DNA of 64,000 nucleotides, from NCBI GenBank assembly GCA_040398525.1, contig JBBATY010000018.1:1-64000 (forward strand). The letters run 5' to 3'. Made by a program: the position numbers and the translations under genes. Source of the DNA: VFMC01 sp040398525 (GTDB lineage Bacteria > Actinomycetota > Acidimicrobiia > Acidimicrobiales > Ilumatobacteraceae). Within the stretch, counting starts at the first letter, position 1; each line of letters starts with the position of its first letter. Positions 42,568 to 50,800 of this stretch are shown here, piece after piece. The notes below the pieces were generated by a model. That model was given only the letters and a program-made list of their open reading frames with translations. It searched no databases and was not told the origin of the DNA.

Positions 42568-43149
42568 TCAGGCGTCGGTGGTGAGGTCGCTCGGGGGAGC
42601 GCACGCCTTCATCTGGTTCACGGTCACGAAGTCGATGAGCACGTTCGACACCGGGCCGTTGCCGACCCGGGTCTCGCCGTAGGGGCGCATGTCGAACGCC
42701 CGCAGCCGGTCGATGTAGACCTGTCGGTCGGCGAGCACGATGCGGTAGTAGCGCTCGTAGTCGGCCACGAGTGACCGGTCGCGAGCGGACTCGAGCGGCA
42801 ATGCCAGGACCTCGTCGAGTGAGGCTGCGAGCAGGTCGGTCGCCTCCTCGACGAGGTCGGCGCGCTGCAGCATCTGCTCAGGGGTCGGGCTCGAGATGTA
42901 GCCCTCATCGACATCGGCCAGTTGACGGCGCTGCTGCTCGTAGCGGCTACAGATCTCGGCCGCCTGCCGCCGCCACTCGGCGTCGCTCACCTGGTACGCG
43001 GCATCCTTCGACGCGAAGAACAGGGCGTAGACCCACATCACGGTCAGCAGCAGGCAGACGGCGACAACGATGAGCTTCAGCGGCGACCATCGGCGCCGCG
43101 GGGCGAGCTCGGGGTCGGGGGAGGCAGGCGCCGGAGCGGTGGCAGTCAT
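42568..43149 (-). CDS. Hypothetical single-pass membrane protein
   Basis: Not recognised. The 193-residue protein has a short Ala/Pro-rich cytoplasmic end, a positive patch (PRRRW), one membrane helix (about 25-46, LIVVAVCLLLTVMWVYALFF), and an outer helical domain with many Arg, Glu and Leu and two Cys (ICSRYEQQRR and KACAPPSD). Coiled-coil or helical-bundle structure is likely in 60-130. Its ATG overlaps the DoxX stop (ATGA), so it is the second gene of that operon and may form a partner of DoxX. Confidence 0.78.
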   Translation of the reverse strand: MTATAPAPASPDPELAPRRRWSPLKLIVVAVCLLLTVMWVYALFFASKDAAYQVSDAEWRRQAAEICSRYEQQRRQLADVDEGYISSPTPEQMLQRADLVEEATDLLAASLDEVLALPLESARDRSLVADYERYYRIVLADRQVYIDRLRAFDMRPYGETRVGNGPVSNVLIDFVTVNQMKACAPPSDLTTDA

Positions 43150-43649
43150 GACCGCTCCGGCCGGTAGCAGACGGCGAGCTGGACCAGCGCCGCTCCGATG
43201 CCGACGACGGCGGCAACGATCGCGCCGGTCCAGTCGGCGAAGTCGGTGAGGCCGAGCGCGTGGTCGAGCGACAAGAAGCCCGGGCCGATGGTGGCGATCA
43301 CCCAAGCAGCGACGGCGATCGACGCGCAGTACTCCCAGCCCTGGTCCGGCAAGAACACGAAGAACCCGACCTTCCAGTGGGCGACGACGATCGCAACGAT
43401 CATCACGCCGATCACGCCGGCGGCGGCGAGCGGGGTGAGCAACCCGGCAGCGAGGAGCAGCCCGGCGCCGATCTCGGTGGCGGCAGCGAGGCGTGCCTGG
43501 ACAGCGGGCCACTTCATGCCGATGCCCGAGAACCATGCAGCCGTGCCCGACAGGCCGTTGCCACCGAACACCTTGTTGTAGCCGTGGTAGGCGAAGAACA
43601 GGCCGAACACCACTCGGAGCACGAACAGGCCGAGGTCGACAGGAGTCAT
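43146..43649 (-). CDS. DoxX-family membrane protein
   Basis: Four-helix membrane protein of the DoxX family, 167 residues, related to the quinone-linked subunits seen with thiosulfate oxidation and to mycobacterial MRC components. LFVLRVVFGLFFAYHGYNKVFGG opens it, GIGMKWPAVQARLAAATEIGAGLLLAAGLLTPLAA is the central hairpin, and two further helices follow. The exact role is unknown. The ATG at 43649 lies 7 nt behind TACCGT. It leads the unknown membrane gene and is divergent from the ABC exporter genes. Confidence 0.9.
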   Translation of the reverse strand: MTPVDLGLFVLRVVFGLFFAYHGYNKVFGGNGLSGTAAWFSGIGMKWPAVQARLAAATEIGAGLLLAAGLLTPLAAAGVIGVMIVAIVVAHWKVGFFVFLPDQGWEYCASIAVAAWVIATIGPGFLSLDHALGLTDFADWTGAIVAAVVGIGAALVQLAVCYRPERS

Positions 43650-43656
43650 GGGTGCC

Positions 43657-43662
43657 ACGGTA
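43657..43662 (-). promoter_or_regulatory. -10 hexamer of the DoxX gene
   Basis: TACCGT (reverse strand) ends 7 nt before the ATG at 43649. Confidence 0.6.
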
Positions 43663-43728
43663 CCCGCCGCGCCGGTGTGGCTCCCGTTCGTGCAGGAAAC
43701 GGCCCCGGTGTGACACCGGCCCAGCTGG

Positions 43729-43734
43729 TAGAAC
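43729..43734 (+). promoter_or_regulatory. Possible -10 of the ABC exporter operon
   Basis: TAGAAC (or AGAACT one base later) ends 7-8 nt before the GTG at 43743. It is a weaker match than the other hexamers. Confidence 0.35.
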
Positions 43735-43742
43735 TGCCCGTC

Positions 43743-45551
43743 GTGGCCGCACCTGTCGTCTCCCCACCTGCGCAGCAACGCGTCGGCCAGTTGCGCGGTG
43801 CGGCCCGCCTGTTGCGCGAGCTGCTCCGGCACCACAAGGGCGTGTTCGCGATCGCCGTCGGTGGAGCGACGGTATTCGCCGCCTGCACGGTGCTGTCGTC
43901 GGTGGTGATCGGGATGGTCATCGACCGGGTGATCGAGCCTCGCTTCGTGGAGGGATCGGTCGATACGTCGACGGTCGTCGCCACACTCGGACTGCTCGTG
44001 ATCGTTGGCGTGGTGCGGGCGATGGGCGTGGTGGTCCGCCGCACTTGGGCGGGCCGGACGAACTGGGGTGTTGCCGACTGGTACACCGCCAAGGTGGTCG
44101 ACCGGGTGGTCGCGCAGCCGGCGACCTGGCACCGCCGGCAGAACACGGGTGATGTGATCACGCGGGCCGGTCCCGACGCCGAGGCAGCCAGTGCCGTGAT
44201 CGGACCATTGCCGTACGCGTGCGGCACGGTGGCCCTTCTAGCAATCTCCGCTGTCTGGTTGGTGGTCACCGACTGGGTGCTCGGCATCGCCGCGGTCGCC
44301 GTCTTCCCGGTGCTGATCGGGCTCAACGTCGTCTACCAGCGTCGAGTCGAGCGCTACTTCCACCGGGCCCAGGAGGAGATCGGCCACCTCAGCGCTGCAG
44401 TGCACGAGAGCTTCGACGGTGTGCACGTCGTGAAGGCGTTCGGAGCCGAACGCCGCGAGACCGAGCGCCTGGCGGTGATCGCATCGAGGCTTCGCCAGGA
44501 GCGTCTGGCGACGATCCGTCTGCGGAGCACCTTCGAGGCACTGCTCGATTTCGTGCCGGCGGCGGTGAACATTGGTCTGCTCGTCGCAGGCGCCTACCGG
44601 GTCCGCAGCGGCCAGATGACCGTCGGCGAGCTGTTGGGCTTCGTCTACCTGTTCACCCTGCTCGTGTTCCCCTTGCGCATCATCGGCTACGCCCTCAGTG
44701 AGGTTCCGCACTCGCAGGCAGGTCTGGCCCGCATCCACGCGCTCCTCGAGGACCCTCTCGAAGCCGACCCGTCGGCGTCGATCGTGCGAGTCGAGCGCGG
44801 TCCGGTCGAGCTCATCGGTGTCGGGGTTTCCCACGACGGGGAGCGACTGGTGCTCGAGGACCTGACAGCCAGCGTGCCTTCCGGCTCGACGGTGGCCGTG
44901 GTCGGCCCGACCGGTTCGGGCAAGACCACCTTGCTCGACGTCGTCGCCGGCCTGGTCCCCGTGCGCTCGGGAACGGTGCGCGTGCCGGCCGGCCCGGTCG
45001 CGGTCGTGTTCCAGGAGCCGTTCCTGTTGGCGGCGTCGATTCGCGAGAACGTGGCGCTCGGCGCGGCCGTGGGCGACGACGAGATCGCCCGGGCGCTTGC
45101 GCTCGCCGAGGCCGACTTCGTGCACGACCTGCCCGACGGACTCGCCACGGTGGTGGGCGAGCGGGGCGTCGGCCTGTCCGGAGGCCAACGTCAGCGCGTC
45201 GCTCTGGCGAGGGCGCTCGTTCGACGCCCAACCTTGCTCCTGCTCGATGACACGACCTCCGCACTCGACCCGAGCACCGAGGCGAAGGTGCTTGCCAACC
45301 TGCGCACGAGCCTGTCCGACACCACCGTCATCGCCGTGGCTTCGAGGCCGTCGACCATCGCGCTGGCCGATGAGGTGCTCTATCTGGCCGGCGGACGGGT
45401 GGTGGCGCATGGCAGCCACGACGAGCTGATGGTCGACAATGCCGAGTATCGCGAACTGATGCAGGCCTTCGAGCACGATCGTGCCTCGATGGACGGAGAG
45501 CTCGGCCCCGGTGCCGCACCGGTCGAGCACGGTGAGGGGTCGGCGCAATGA
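43743..45551 (+). CDS. ABC exporter half-transporter with degenerate catalytic site
   Basis: Membrane-plus-ATPase half of a type IV ABC exporter, 602 residues: six helices in about 25-315, then the nucleotide-binding domain. Walker A Lys394 (GPTGSGKTT) and signature LSGGQ (478-482) are normal, but the catalytic glutamate after Walker B is Asp (D502-D503) and the switch His is Ser534 (VASRPST). Both are changes seen in the degenerate half of heterodimeric exporters such as TM287/288. The next gene overlaps by 4 bp and carries the complementary changes. Cargo is unknown (drug, lipid or peptide). GTG 43743 is the best start. Confidence 0.93.
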   Translation: MAAPVVSPPAQQRVGQLRGAARLLRELLRHHKGVFAIAVGGATVFAACTVLSSVVIGMVIDRVIEPRFVEGSVDTSTVVATLGLLVIVGVVRAMGVVVRRTWAGRTNWGVADWYTAKVVDRVVAQPATWHRRQNTGDVITRAGPDAEAASAVIGPLPYACGTVALLAISAVWLVVTDWVLGIAAVAVFPVLIGLNVVYQRRVERYFHRAQEEIGHLSAAVHESFDGVHVVKAFGAERRETERLAVIASRLRQERLATIRLRSTFEALLDFVPAAVNIGLLVAGAYRVRSGQMTVGELLGFVYLFTLLVFPLRIIGYALSEVPHSQAGLARIHALLEDPLEADPSASIVRVERGPVELIGVGVSHDGERLVLEDLTASVPSGSTVAVVGPTGSGKTTLLDVVAGLVPVRSGTVRVPAGPVAVVFQEPFLLAASIRENVALGAAVGDDEIARALALAEADFVHDLPDGLATVVGERGVGLSGGQRQRVALARALVRRPTLLLLDDTTSALDPSTEAKVLANLRTSLSDTTVIAVASRPSTIALADEVLYLAGGRVVAHGSHDELMVDNAEYRELMQAFEHDRASMDGELGPGAAPVEHGEGSAQ

Positions 45552-47359
45552 CAGAGCCGATCAGCCGCTGGACCGCGGTCGAGACGATCGGACGCGGGGT
45601 GCAGGAGGCTCCGGTGCTGCGCAGCGGCTTCGGAGTCACCTTGGCGCTCGCCATGGTGGGTGCGGCCGGACGTGTCGCGGTGCCGATCTTGGTGCAGCAG
45701 GCGATCGACCGGGGCCTCGACATCGGCGGGGTCGACATCGGAGGGGTCGACGTAGGCGGGGTCGACGTCGGAACGGTGTGGGTGCTCGCCATGGTGGCGC
45801 TGGCTGCCACGACGCTCGCCAGCGTCTGCCAGCGCACGGCGGTCAAACGACTCGGAGATCGCAGTGAGGAGGCGCTGTACGGGCTGCGGGTGCGCTTGTT
45901 CGAGCACATCCACCGGCTGAGCATCGCCGACCACAACGAGGAGCGCAAAGGTGCCCTCGTTGCTCGGGTGACGAGCGATGTCGAGACGCTGGCGATGTTC
46001 TTCAGTTGGGGTGCGCTGGCGTGGCTGCTCGACAGCACGCTGATGGTGATCGTCGCCGCGGTGATGCTCGCCTACGACTGGGTGCTCGCGCTGGTGGCGT
46101 TCGTCGTCGCGGCGCCGCTCGTGCTCGTGCTCCAGCGCGTGCAACGCCATCTCGTGCGCGCCTACGACCGAGCGCGTTCGGACAACGCCGAGGTGCTCAC
46201 CTCGATCAGCGAGGTCGTGGCGGGGGCCGAGACGCTGCGTGTCTATGACGCCGGGCAGCGGTACGCCGACGCCACGAAGGGAGCGAGCCGCCGCCGTTCG
46301 CGCTCGTTCATCAGGGCAGGCACGATCGGCGCCTTCCTGTTCCCGTCCGGTGAGGTGTTCAGCGTGCTCACGGTCGCCGCGGTGGTCGGTGTCGGCGTGT
46401 GGAGAGGGCCCGACTCCGGGCTGACGGTCGGGGCGATGGTGGGCTTCGTCTTCCTCACCTACCGGTTCCTCGAGCCGATCGCCCAGTTCACCGAGGTCAT
46501 CGATCAGACGCAGACCGCAGTCTCCGGCCTGCGCCGTGTGCTCGGTGTGCTCGAGATCCCGGCGGGGCCACCCGAGCCACGCCGACCGGTCGATCTGCCG
46601 ACGGGCTCGCTCGGCATCGACATCGAGCACGTCACCTTCGCCTACCCGTCGCGTGGCGACGACGATGAAGGACCTGTGCTCGTCGACGTGACGGCGCACA
46701 TCCCGGCCGGCCAGCAGGTTGCGATGGTGGGCGAGACCGGGTCCGGCAAGACGACGCTAGGTCGTCTGGTGGCCCGCTTGGCCGACCCGACGGCCGGCGT
46801 GGTCCGCCTCGGAGGTGTTCCGCTCACCTCGGTCGCCAACGACGAGTTGCGCACCCGGTTGGTCGTGGTGCCGCAGGAGCCGTTCCTCTTCGACGGTTCG
46901 ATCGCTGCCAACCTGGTGTTCGCCCGGCCGATGCTGAGCCTCGACCAGGTCGAGGCGGTAGTGCGCGACCTCGGTCTGGGCGACTGGCTGGAGAGCCTGC
47001 CCGAGGGCCTCGACACCGAGGTCGGCCAGCGTGGGTCGAACCTGTCGGCGGGTGAGCGGCAGTTGGTGGCCCTCGTCCGCGCCGCGCTCGTCGACCCGGA
47101 CGTGCTGGTGCTCGACGAAGCCACCTCGTCGGTCGACGCACTCACAGAGGTGCGCATGTCGCGAGCGCTCGACCGGTTGTCGGCCGGCCGGACGACGATT
47201 GCGATTGCGCACCGCCTGTCGACTGCGGCGCGCGCCGACCGCGTGCTGGTCCTCGAGCAGGGCAGGTTGGTCGAGGACGGCTCCCACGCCGAGCTGCTCG
47301 AACGCGGTGGCGCCTACGCGGCGATGTACGCGGCCTGGGTGACGGCGACGACCAGCTGA
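45548..47359 (+). CDS. ABC exporter half-transporter with active catalytic residues
   Basis: Partner half of the exporter, 603 residues, with six helices and an ATPase domain. Lys401 (GETGSGKTT), catalytic Glu524 after Walker B (VLDEATSSVD) and switch His555 (IAHRLST) are intact, while the signature is LSAGE (499-503) in place of LSGGQ. With the preceding gene this predicts one working and one dead ATP site. The ATG overlaps the previous stop (ATGA). The first outer loop contains a pentapeptide repeat, D-[IV]-G-[GT]-V four times, at residues 58-77. Confidence 0.93.
   Translation: MTEPISRWTAVETIGRGVQEAPVLRSGFGVTLALAMVGAAGRVAVPILVQQAIDRGLDIGGVDIGGVDVGGVDVGTVWVLAMVALAATTLASVCQRTAVKRLGDRSEEALYGLRVRLFEHIHRLSIADHNEERKGALVARVTSDVETLAMFFSWGALAWLLDSTLMVIVAAVMLAYDWVLALVAFVVAAPLVLVLQRVQRHLVRAYDRARSDNAEVLTSISEVVAGAETLRVYDAGQRYADATKGASRRRSRSFIRAGTIGAFLFPSGEVFSVLTVAAVVGVGVWRGPDSGLTVGAMVGFVFLTYRFLEPIAQFTEVIDQTQTAVSGLRRVLGVLEIPAGPPEPRRPVDLPTGSLGIDIEHVTFAYPSRGDDDEGPVLVDVTAHIPAGQQVAMVGETGSGKTTLGRLVARLADPTAGVVRLGGVPLTSVANDELRTRLVVVPQEPFLFDGSIAANLVFARPMLSLDQVEAVVRDLGLGDWLESLPEGLDTEVGQRGSNLSAGERQLVALVRAALVDPDVLVLDEATSSVDALTEVRMSRALDRLSAGRTTIAIAHRLSTAARADRVLVLEQGRLVEDGSHAELLERGGAYAAMYAAWVTATTS
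45719..45778 (+). repeat. 15-bp tandem repeat coding for DIGGV in the first outer loop
   Basis: Four 15-nt units (from 45719, 45734, 45749, 45764) code for DIGGV, DIGGV, DVGGV and DVGTV. It lies just after the first membrane helix of the second exporter half. Confidence 0.85.
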
Positions 47360-47385
47360 GACGAGCCGAGCCGGCCGCCTGGCGC

Positions 47386-48411
47386 TCAGGTGCGGTCGGT
47401 CACGTCGACGAGCACCTTGATGGCGCTCGACGGGTCGTCGGCCAGCTCGGCGATTGCCGCGGGAAGCTCGGCCAGCGTGACGGTGCGGTCGTGCAGGGGT
47501 GCGACCTGCACGGAACCATCGGCGATGAGTGCAATCGCCTCGCCGAACTCGTGGTGGAGGTATCCGAGCGACGCGACGACGCTCACCTCCTTCACCAGCC
47601 AGCTGCCCGGTGCGATGGTGGCGGTACCGCTCGCCAGGCCGACCAGGTTGACACGACCGCCACGGCGTACCAGATCGACAGCCTGCTGGACGGTCGAGGG
47701 CACGCCAGCGCATTCGAACACGAGATCGGCCCCGGCTCGGCCGAACCTGGCTGCCGCATCAGCAGGGGTGAGGGCTTCGTCGGCGCCGAGTGCCAGGGCG
47801 AGCTCGCGGCGCTTCGCGTCGGGCTCGACGGCGATGACGGCGGCTGCATCGAGGGCGAGGGCGCACTGCAGGGTCAGCAACCCGATCGGCCCACATCCCT
47901 GCACCACAACGACCTCGCCCGCCCGGGGGCGGCTGCGCAGCACGGCGTGCAGGGCCACGGTCGTGGGCTCGACGATTGCGGCCTCGTCGTCGGTGAGCGC
48001 CAGGTCGACGCGCACCAAGCGGGCCGCGTCGACGGCGATCCGTGGAGCGAACCCACCGTGGGGCGGCGCGAGGCGATCGCGACCGATCATCCCCAGGAAT
48101 GCCTGCACGCAGTAGGCGGTGCGGCCCGCCGTGCACTCCGGGCAGCGCCCACATGCAGGGGCGATGCCGGCGACGACGCGGTCTCCCTCGGTGAGGTGAT
48201 CGACGCCGGCACCCAGCTCGGCGACCGTGCCCACCCACTCGTGCCCGCAGATCGACGGCGTGTACGGGTCGCTGCCGAGGAAGCCGTGGAGGTCGGTGCC
48301 GCAGATCCCGCAGCGGGTGATGTGGACCACCGCTGTGCCGGGCCGCGCCTCAGGTTCGGGCACCTCGACGAGCTCGAACCGGCGCTGGCCCGTGACGAGC
48401 CCGGCGCGCAT
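47386..48411 (-). CDS. Zinc-dependent alcohol dehydrogenase (MDR family)
   Basis: Medium-chain dehydrogenase of 341 residues. Catalytic zinc ligands are Cys37 (CGICGTDLH) with His57-Glu58 (GHE). Structural zinc ligands are Cys87, Cys90, Cys93 and Cys101. The Rossmann glycine motif is in VVVQGCGPIGLLTLQ (about 170-184). It belongs to the threonine/sorbitol-dehydrogenase-like group. The ATG overlaps the stop of the ThuA gene (TGATG), so both are translated together, which points to sugar or polyol metabolism. Confidence 0.94.
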   Translation of the reverse strand: MRAGLVTGQRRFELVEVPEPEARPGTAVVHITRCGICGTDLHGFLGSDPYTPSICGHEWVGTVAELGAGVDHLTEGDRVVAGIAPACGRCPECTAGRTAYCVQAFLGMIGRDRLAPPHGGFAPRIAVDAARLVRVDLALTDDEAAIVEPTTVALHAVLRSRPRAGEVVVVQGCGPIGLLTLQCALALDAAAVIAVEPDAKRRELALALGADEALTPADAAARFGRAGADLVFECAGVPSTVQQAVDLVRRGGRVNLVGLASGTATIAPGSWLVKEVSVVASLGYLHHEFGEAIALIADGSVQVAPLHDRTVTLAELPAAIAELADDPSSAIKVLVDVTDRT

Positions 48412-49193
48412 CAGCTCGCCTCGCCTGCTGGCTCGATCGCCCAGGCGATCCCGCGTCGGAGCAGCTCGTGGAACTCGTCGAGCTCCCACGAGCCGCGTTC
48501 GATGACCGGCCAGTACCGGCCGTTGAACGGAGGGGCGATCATGTCCCAGTGCCCTCTGCAGTGCCCGAGGGTGAGGTAGAGCACGGCACCCTCGCCGAGG
48601 GGCCGGCGGTACATGACGAGCCGCGGCTCGTCGGAGTGCCACTCGCGCTCGGCGAAGCCGGGTCCGGAGTCGCCCGTCCAGCGGGTCTCGAGCAGCGGCT
48701 CGACCGCCCCGTGGTACTCGCTCAGGTACAGCTCGTCGTCGGCGTCGAACGGCTCGATCCCGGCCACGAGCGGGTCGCTCTCGGCGCCTGGGGAGACGCT
48801 CACCCGATAGGGGGCGATCGGCGGATGCGACAGGAACTGGCTGCCCAGGGTGTCGGCGAAGGTCGGGAACACCCGCGGAGTGGTGAACGAGCCCGTGCCC
48901 AATGCCTCGGGGGGATCGATCGCGGAGTTCGTGCCGTGGAGCGCGAACCAGCGTCCGCCGCTCTCGACCCGGCTGCGCAGCGCCTGCTGGGCCTGCTCCG
49001 ACGGGCGGACGTTGCACGTGTACGAGATGAGCAGCTCGCAGCGGGCGATGCGCTCGGTGTCCTCGTAGTCGGACGAGACAGTGGTACGGATGTTCGGGTG
49101 CTCGGCGAGCAACTGCAGCAGTTGGAGCCGTGCGTAGTCGAAGTCGTGCCACCATCCGCCGCAGACCAGATGGGCGTCGATCCGGCGGGTCAT
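48411..49193 (-). CDS. ThuA-domain protein
   Basis: Class I glutamine-amidotransferase-like fold of the ThuA (trehalose utilisation) family, 260 residues. VCGGWWHDFDYARLQLLQLL at the start, SYTCNVRPSEQAQ, GRWFALHGTN near 82-91, and GEGAVLYLTLGHCRGHWD are typical; the last gives the family GH motif. Its exact reaction is unclear, though relatives help oxidise disaccharides. It is coupled to the downstream alcohol dehydrogenase and lies 13 bp behind an SDR gene on the same strand, suggesting a three-gene catabolic operon. Confidence 0.88.
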   Translation of the reverse strand: MTRRIDAHLVCGGWWHDFDYARLQLLQLLAEHPNIRTTVSSDYEDTERIARCELLISYTCNVRPSEQAQQALRSRVESGGRWFALHGTNSAIDPPEALGTGSFTTPRVFPTFADTLGSQFLSHPPIAPYRVSVSPGAESDPLVAGIEPFDADDELYLSEYHGAVEPLLETRWTGDSGPGFAEREWHSDEPRLVMYRRPLGEGAVLYLTLGHCRGHWDMIAPPFNGRYWPVIERGSWELDEFHELLRRGIAWAIEPAGEAS

Positions 49194-49206
49194 CGTGCCG
49201 GGTCGA

Positions 49207-49959
49207 TCAGAACTTGATCCGCTTGGTGTAGCCGCCGTCGATCACCAGGTTGGCTCCGGTGACGAGGCTCGCCGCCGGCGAGGCGAGGAAGGCGATCGCG
49301 TTGGCGATCTCGCGCGGGTCGCCGAGCCGCTTGATCGGCATCTTCGCCACCGTGGCGTCGTAGAACGCCTCCATGTGGGTCTTGATGGTGTCCCAGTTGC
49401 CGCCTTCGAAGAACACCGGTCCGGGCGACACGACGTTGACGCGGATCCCCTTCGATGCCAGCGCCTGGGACAGGTTGCCGGCGTAGGCGGTCATCGCGGC
49501 CTTCATCGGCCCGAAGCTGCCCGGCCCGGCGAACTCCTCCTGCGCAGCGATCGAGCTGAGGCAGACGATGGCGCCACCGCCGGACGCTTCCATTGCGGGC
49601 ACGATCACGCCCTGGGCACGCACCAGGCCGAGGACGTCGAGGTTGAGGTTGTCGATCCAGGCCTGCTCGCCGCGGCCGCTTGCCGCTGAGACGTTGTGGA
49701 CGAAGATGTCGAGGCCGCCGAGCTGTTCGACCGCCTGGGCGAGCCAGGCCTTGTACGCATCGGCATCGGCGACGTCGACTGCGGCGCCAACGGCCTTGAC
49801 GCCTGTGGCTGCCAGCGCGGCGACGGCCTCGCTCACGTCGCCACGCGCGCAGATCGCCACGTCGCAGCCCTCCTCGGCCAGCAGCGATGCCGTGGCGAAC
49901 CCCAGGCCACGCTTGCCGCCGGTCACGATCGCCTTCTTGCCCTTGAGACCCAGATCCAT
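49207..49959 (-). CDS. SDR oxidoreductase with catalytic Tyr replaced by Phe
   Basis: Classical short-chain dehydrogenase of 250 residues with cofactor motif GGKRGLG (14-20), Ser136 in LSSIAAQ and Lys153, but position 149 is Phe in SFGPMK where the catalytic Tyr (YxxxK) is expected. The HNVSAA segment also differs from the usual NNAG. It may be inactive, use another residue, or bind instead of reduce. The C-terminal VIDGGYTKR is normal. The ATG follows AGGGGG by 7 nt. It is first in a likely operon with ThuA and the alcohol dehydrogenase. Confidence 0.9.
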   Translation of the reverse strand: MDLGLKGKKAIVTGGKRGLGFATASLLAEEGCDVAICARGDVSEAVAALAATGVKAVGAAVDVADADAYKAWLAQAVEQLGGLDIFVHNVSAASGRGEQAWIDNLNLDVLGLVRAQGVIVPAMEASGGGAIVCLSSIAAQEEFAGPGSFGPMKAAMTAYAGNLSQALASKGIRVNVVSPGPVFFEGGNWDTIKTHMEAFYDATVAKMPIKRLGDPREIANAIAFLASPAASLVTGANLVIDGGYTKRIKF

Positions 49960-50056
49960 CGAACGCCCCCTGTCGGTGTGCCCGGGTCGATGCACCCGGC
50001 CGACGGCGAGCATACGCACTGCTCGGCGAGGCGTGCCGAGTCGCGGCGGCGGTCGC

Positions 50057-50800
50057 TCAGCCGCTGCCGAGCACGATGCTCGGGCTGTTCACCCGATCGA
50101 TCCGGCACGCCAGCTCGGCGCTCGACGTGCCTCCGGCCGAGGTGGTGACCTCGAAGCGCACCGATTCCCCTGGGTCGACGACTGGCACCCGTGCCGATCG
50201 GTCGGCGAACTCGCCGGAGGAGTCGCCGAAGGTCACCGTCACCACGTAGGTGCGCGGCCGCGCGTCGCGGTTGCTGATCTCACCGATGGCGACGGCTCTG
50301 CCCTCGGCGTCGATGACACAGCTCACCACCTGCACATCGTGAGCGCCCGGGTCGCGGGCGCTGCGGAAGTCGTCGAGCAGGCTGCGGCTCGATGAGACAC
50401 CGATCCCGGACAGACCGAGTGCGGCCACACCGCAGGCGATGCCGGCGATGGCGAGGGATCGGCCACTGCCGGCACCGGGCCGGAGCCGCGCCATACCGAT
50501 GACGCCCAGCACGATCGCCGAGAACGCCGCCGCCACACCCAGCACGACAACGAAGGGCATCCAGCTGATCGCCAGCGCGATGACCGCCAGGGTGATCGAC
50601 GTGAGTGCCGCCGCACGGCCGTGGGCGGTGGTGGGAGCTGGGTCGGGTGAGACGTCGGGATCGAACCCGCGTCGACCGTCGTCGGCCACATCGGCGGTCC
50701 ACTCGCGGCCGTTGAACCAGCGGAAGTCGTGCCGACCCGACGGATCTGGATGCCACGCCGCGGCGGTCGCGTCGTTGCCCTGCCGCGATTCCTGGCTCAC
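50057..50800 (-). CDS. DUF2510-containing membrane protein
   Basis: Membrane protein of unknown function, 247 residues. It begins with the DUF2510 motif (AWHPDPSGRHDFRWFNGREW, about 15-34), has two or three hydrophobic helices between 62 and 135 in the style of DUF4190 proteins, then an outer beta-rich domain (about 145-240, CVIDAEGRAVAIGEISNR, RTYVVTVTFGDSSGEF) that looks like an Ig or FxLYD-type fold. The GTG overlaps the acyl-CoA synthetase stop (GTGA), so it is co-translated with that gene, though the link is unclear. Confidence 0.85.
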   Translation of the reverse strand: MSQESRQGNDATAAAWHPDPSGRHDFRWFNGREWTADVADDGRRGFDPDVSPDPAPTTAHGRAAALTSITLAVIALAISWMPFVVVLGVAAAFSAIVLGVIGMARLRPGAGSGRSLAIAGIACGVAALGLSGIGVSSSRSLLDDFRSARDPGAHDVQVVSCVIDAEGRAVAIGEISNRDARPRTYVVTVTFGDSSGEFADRSARVPVVDPGESVRFEVTTSAGGTSSAELACRIDRVNSPSIVLGSG

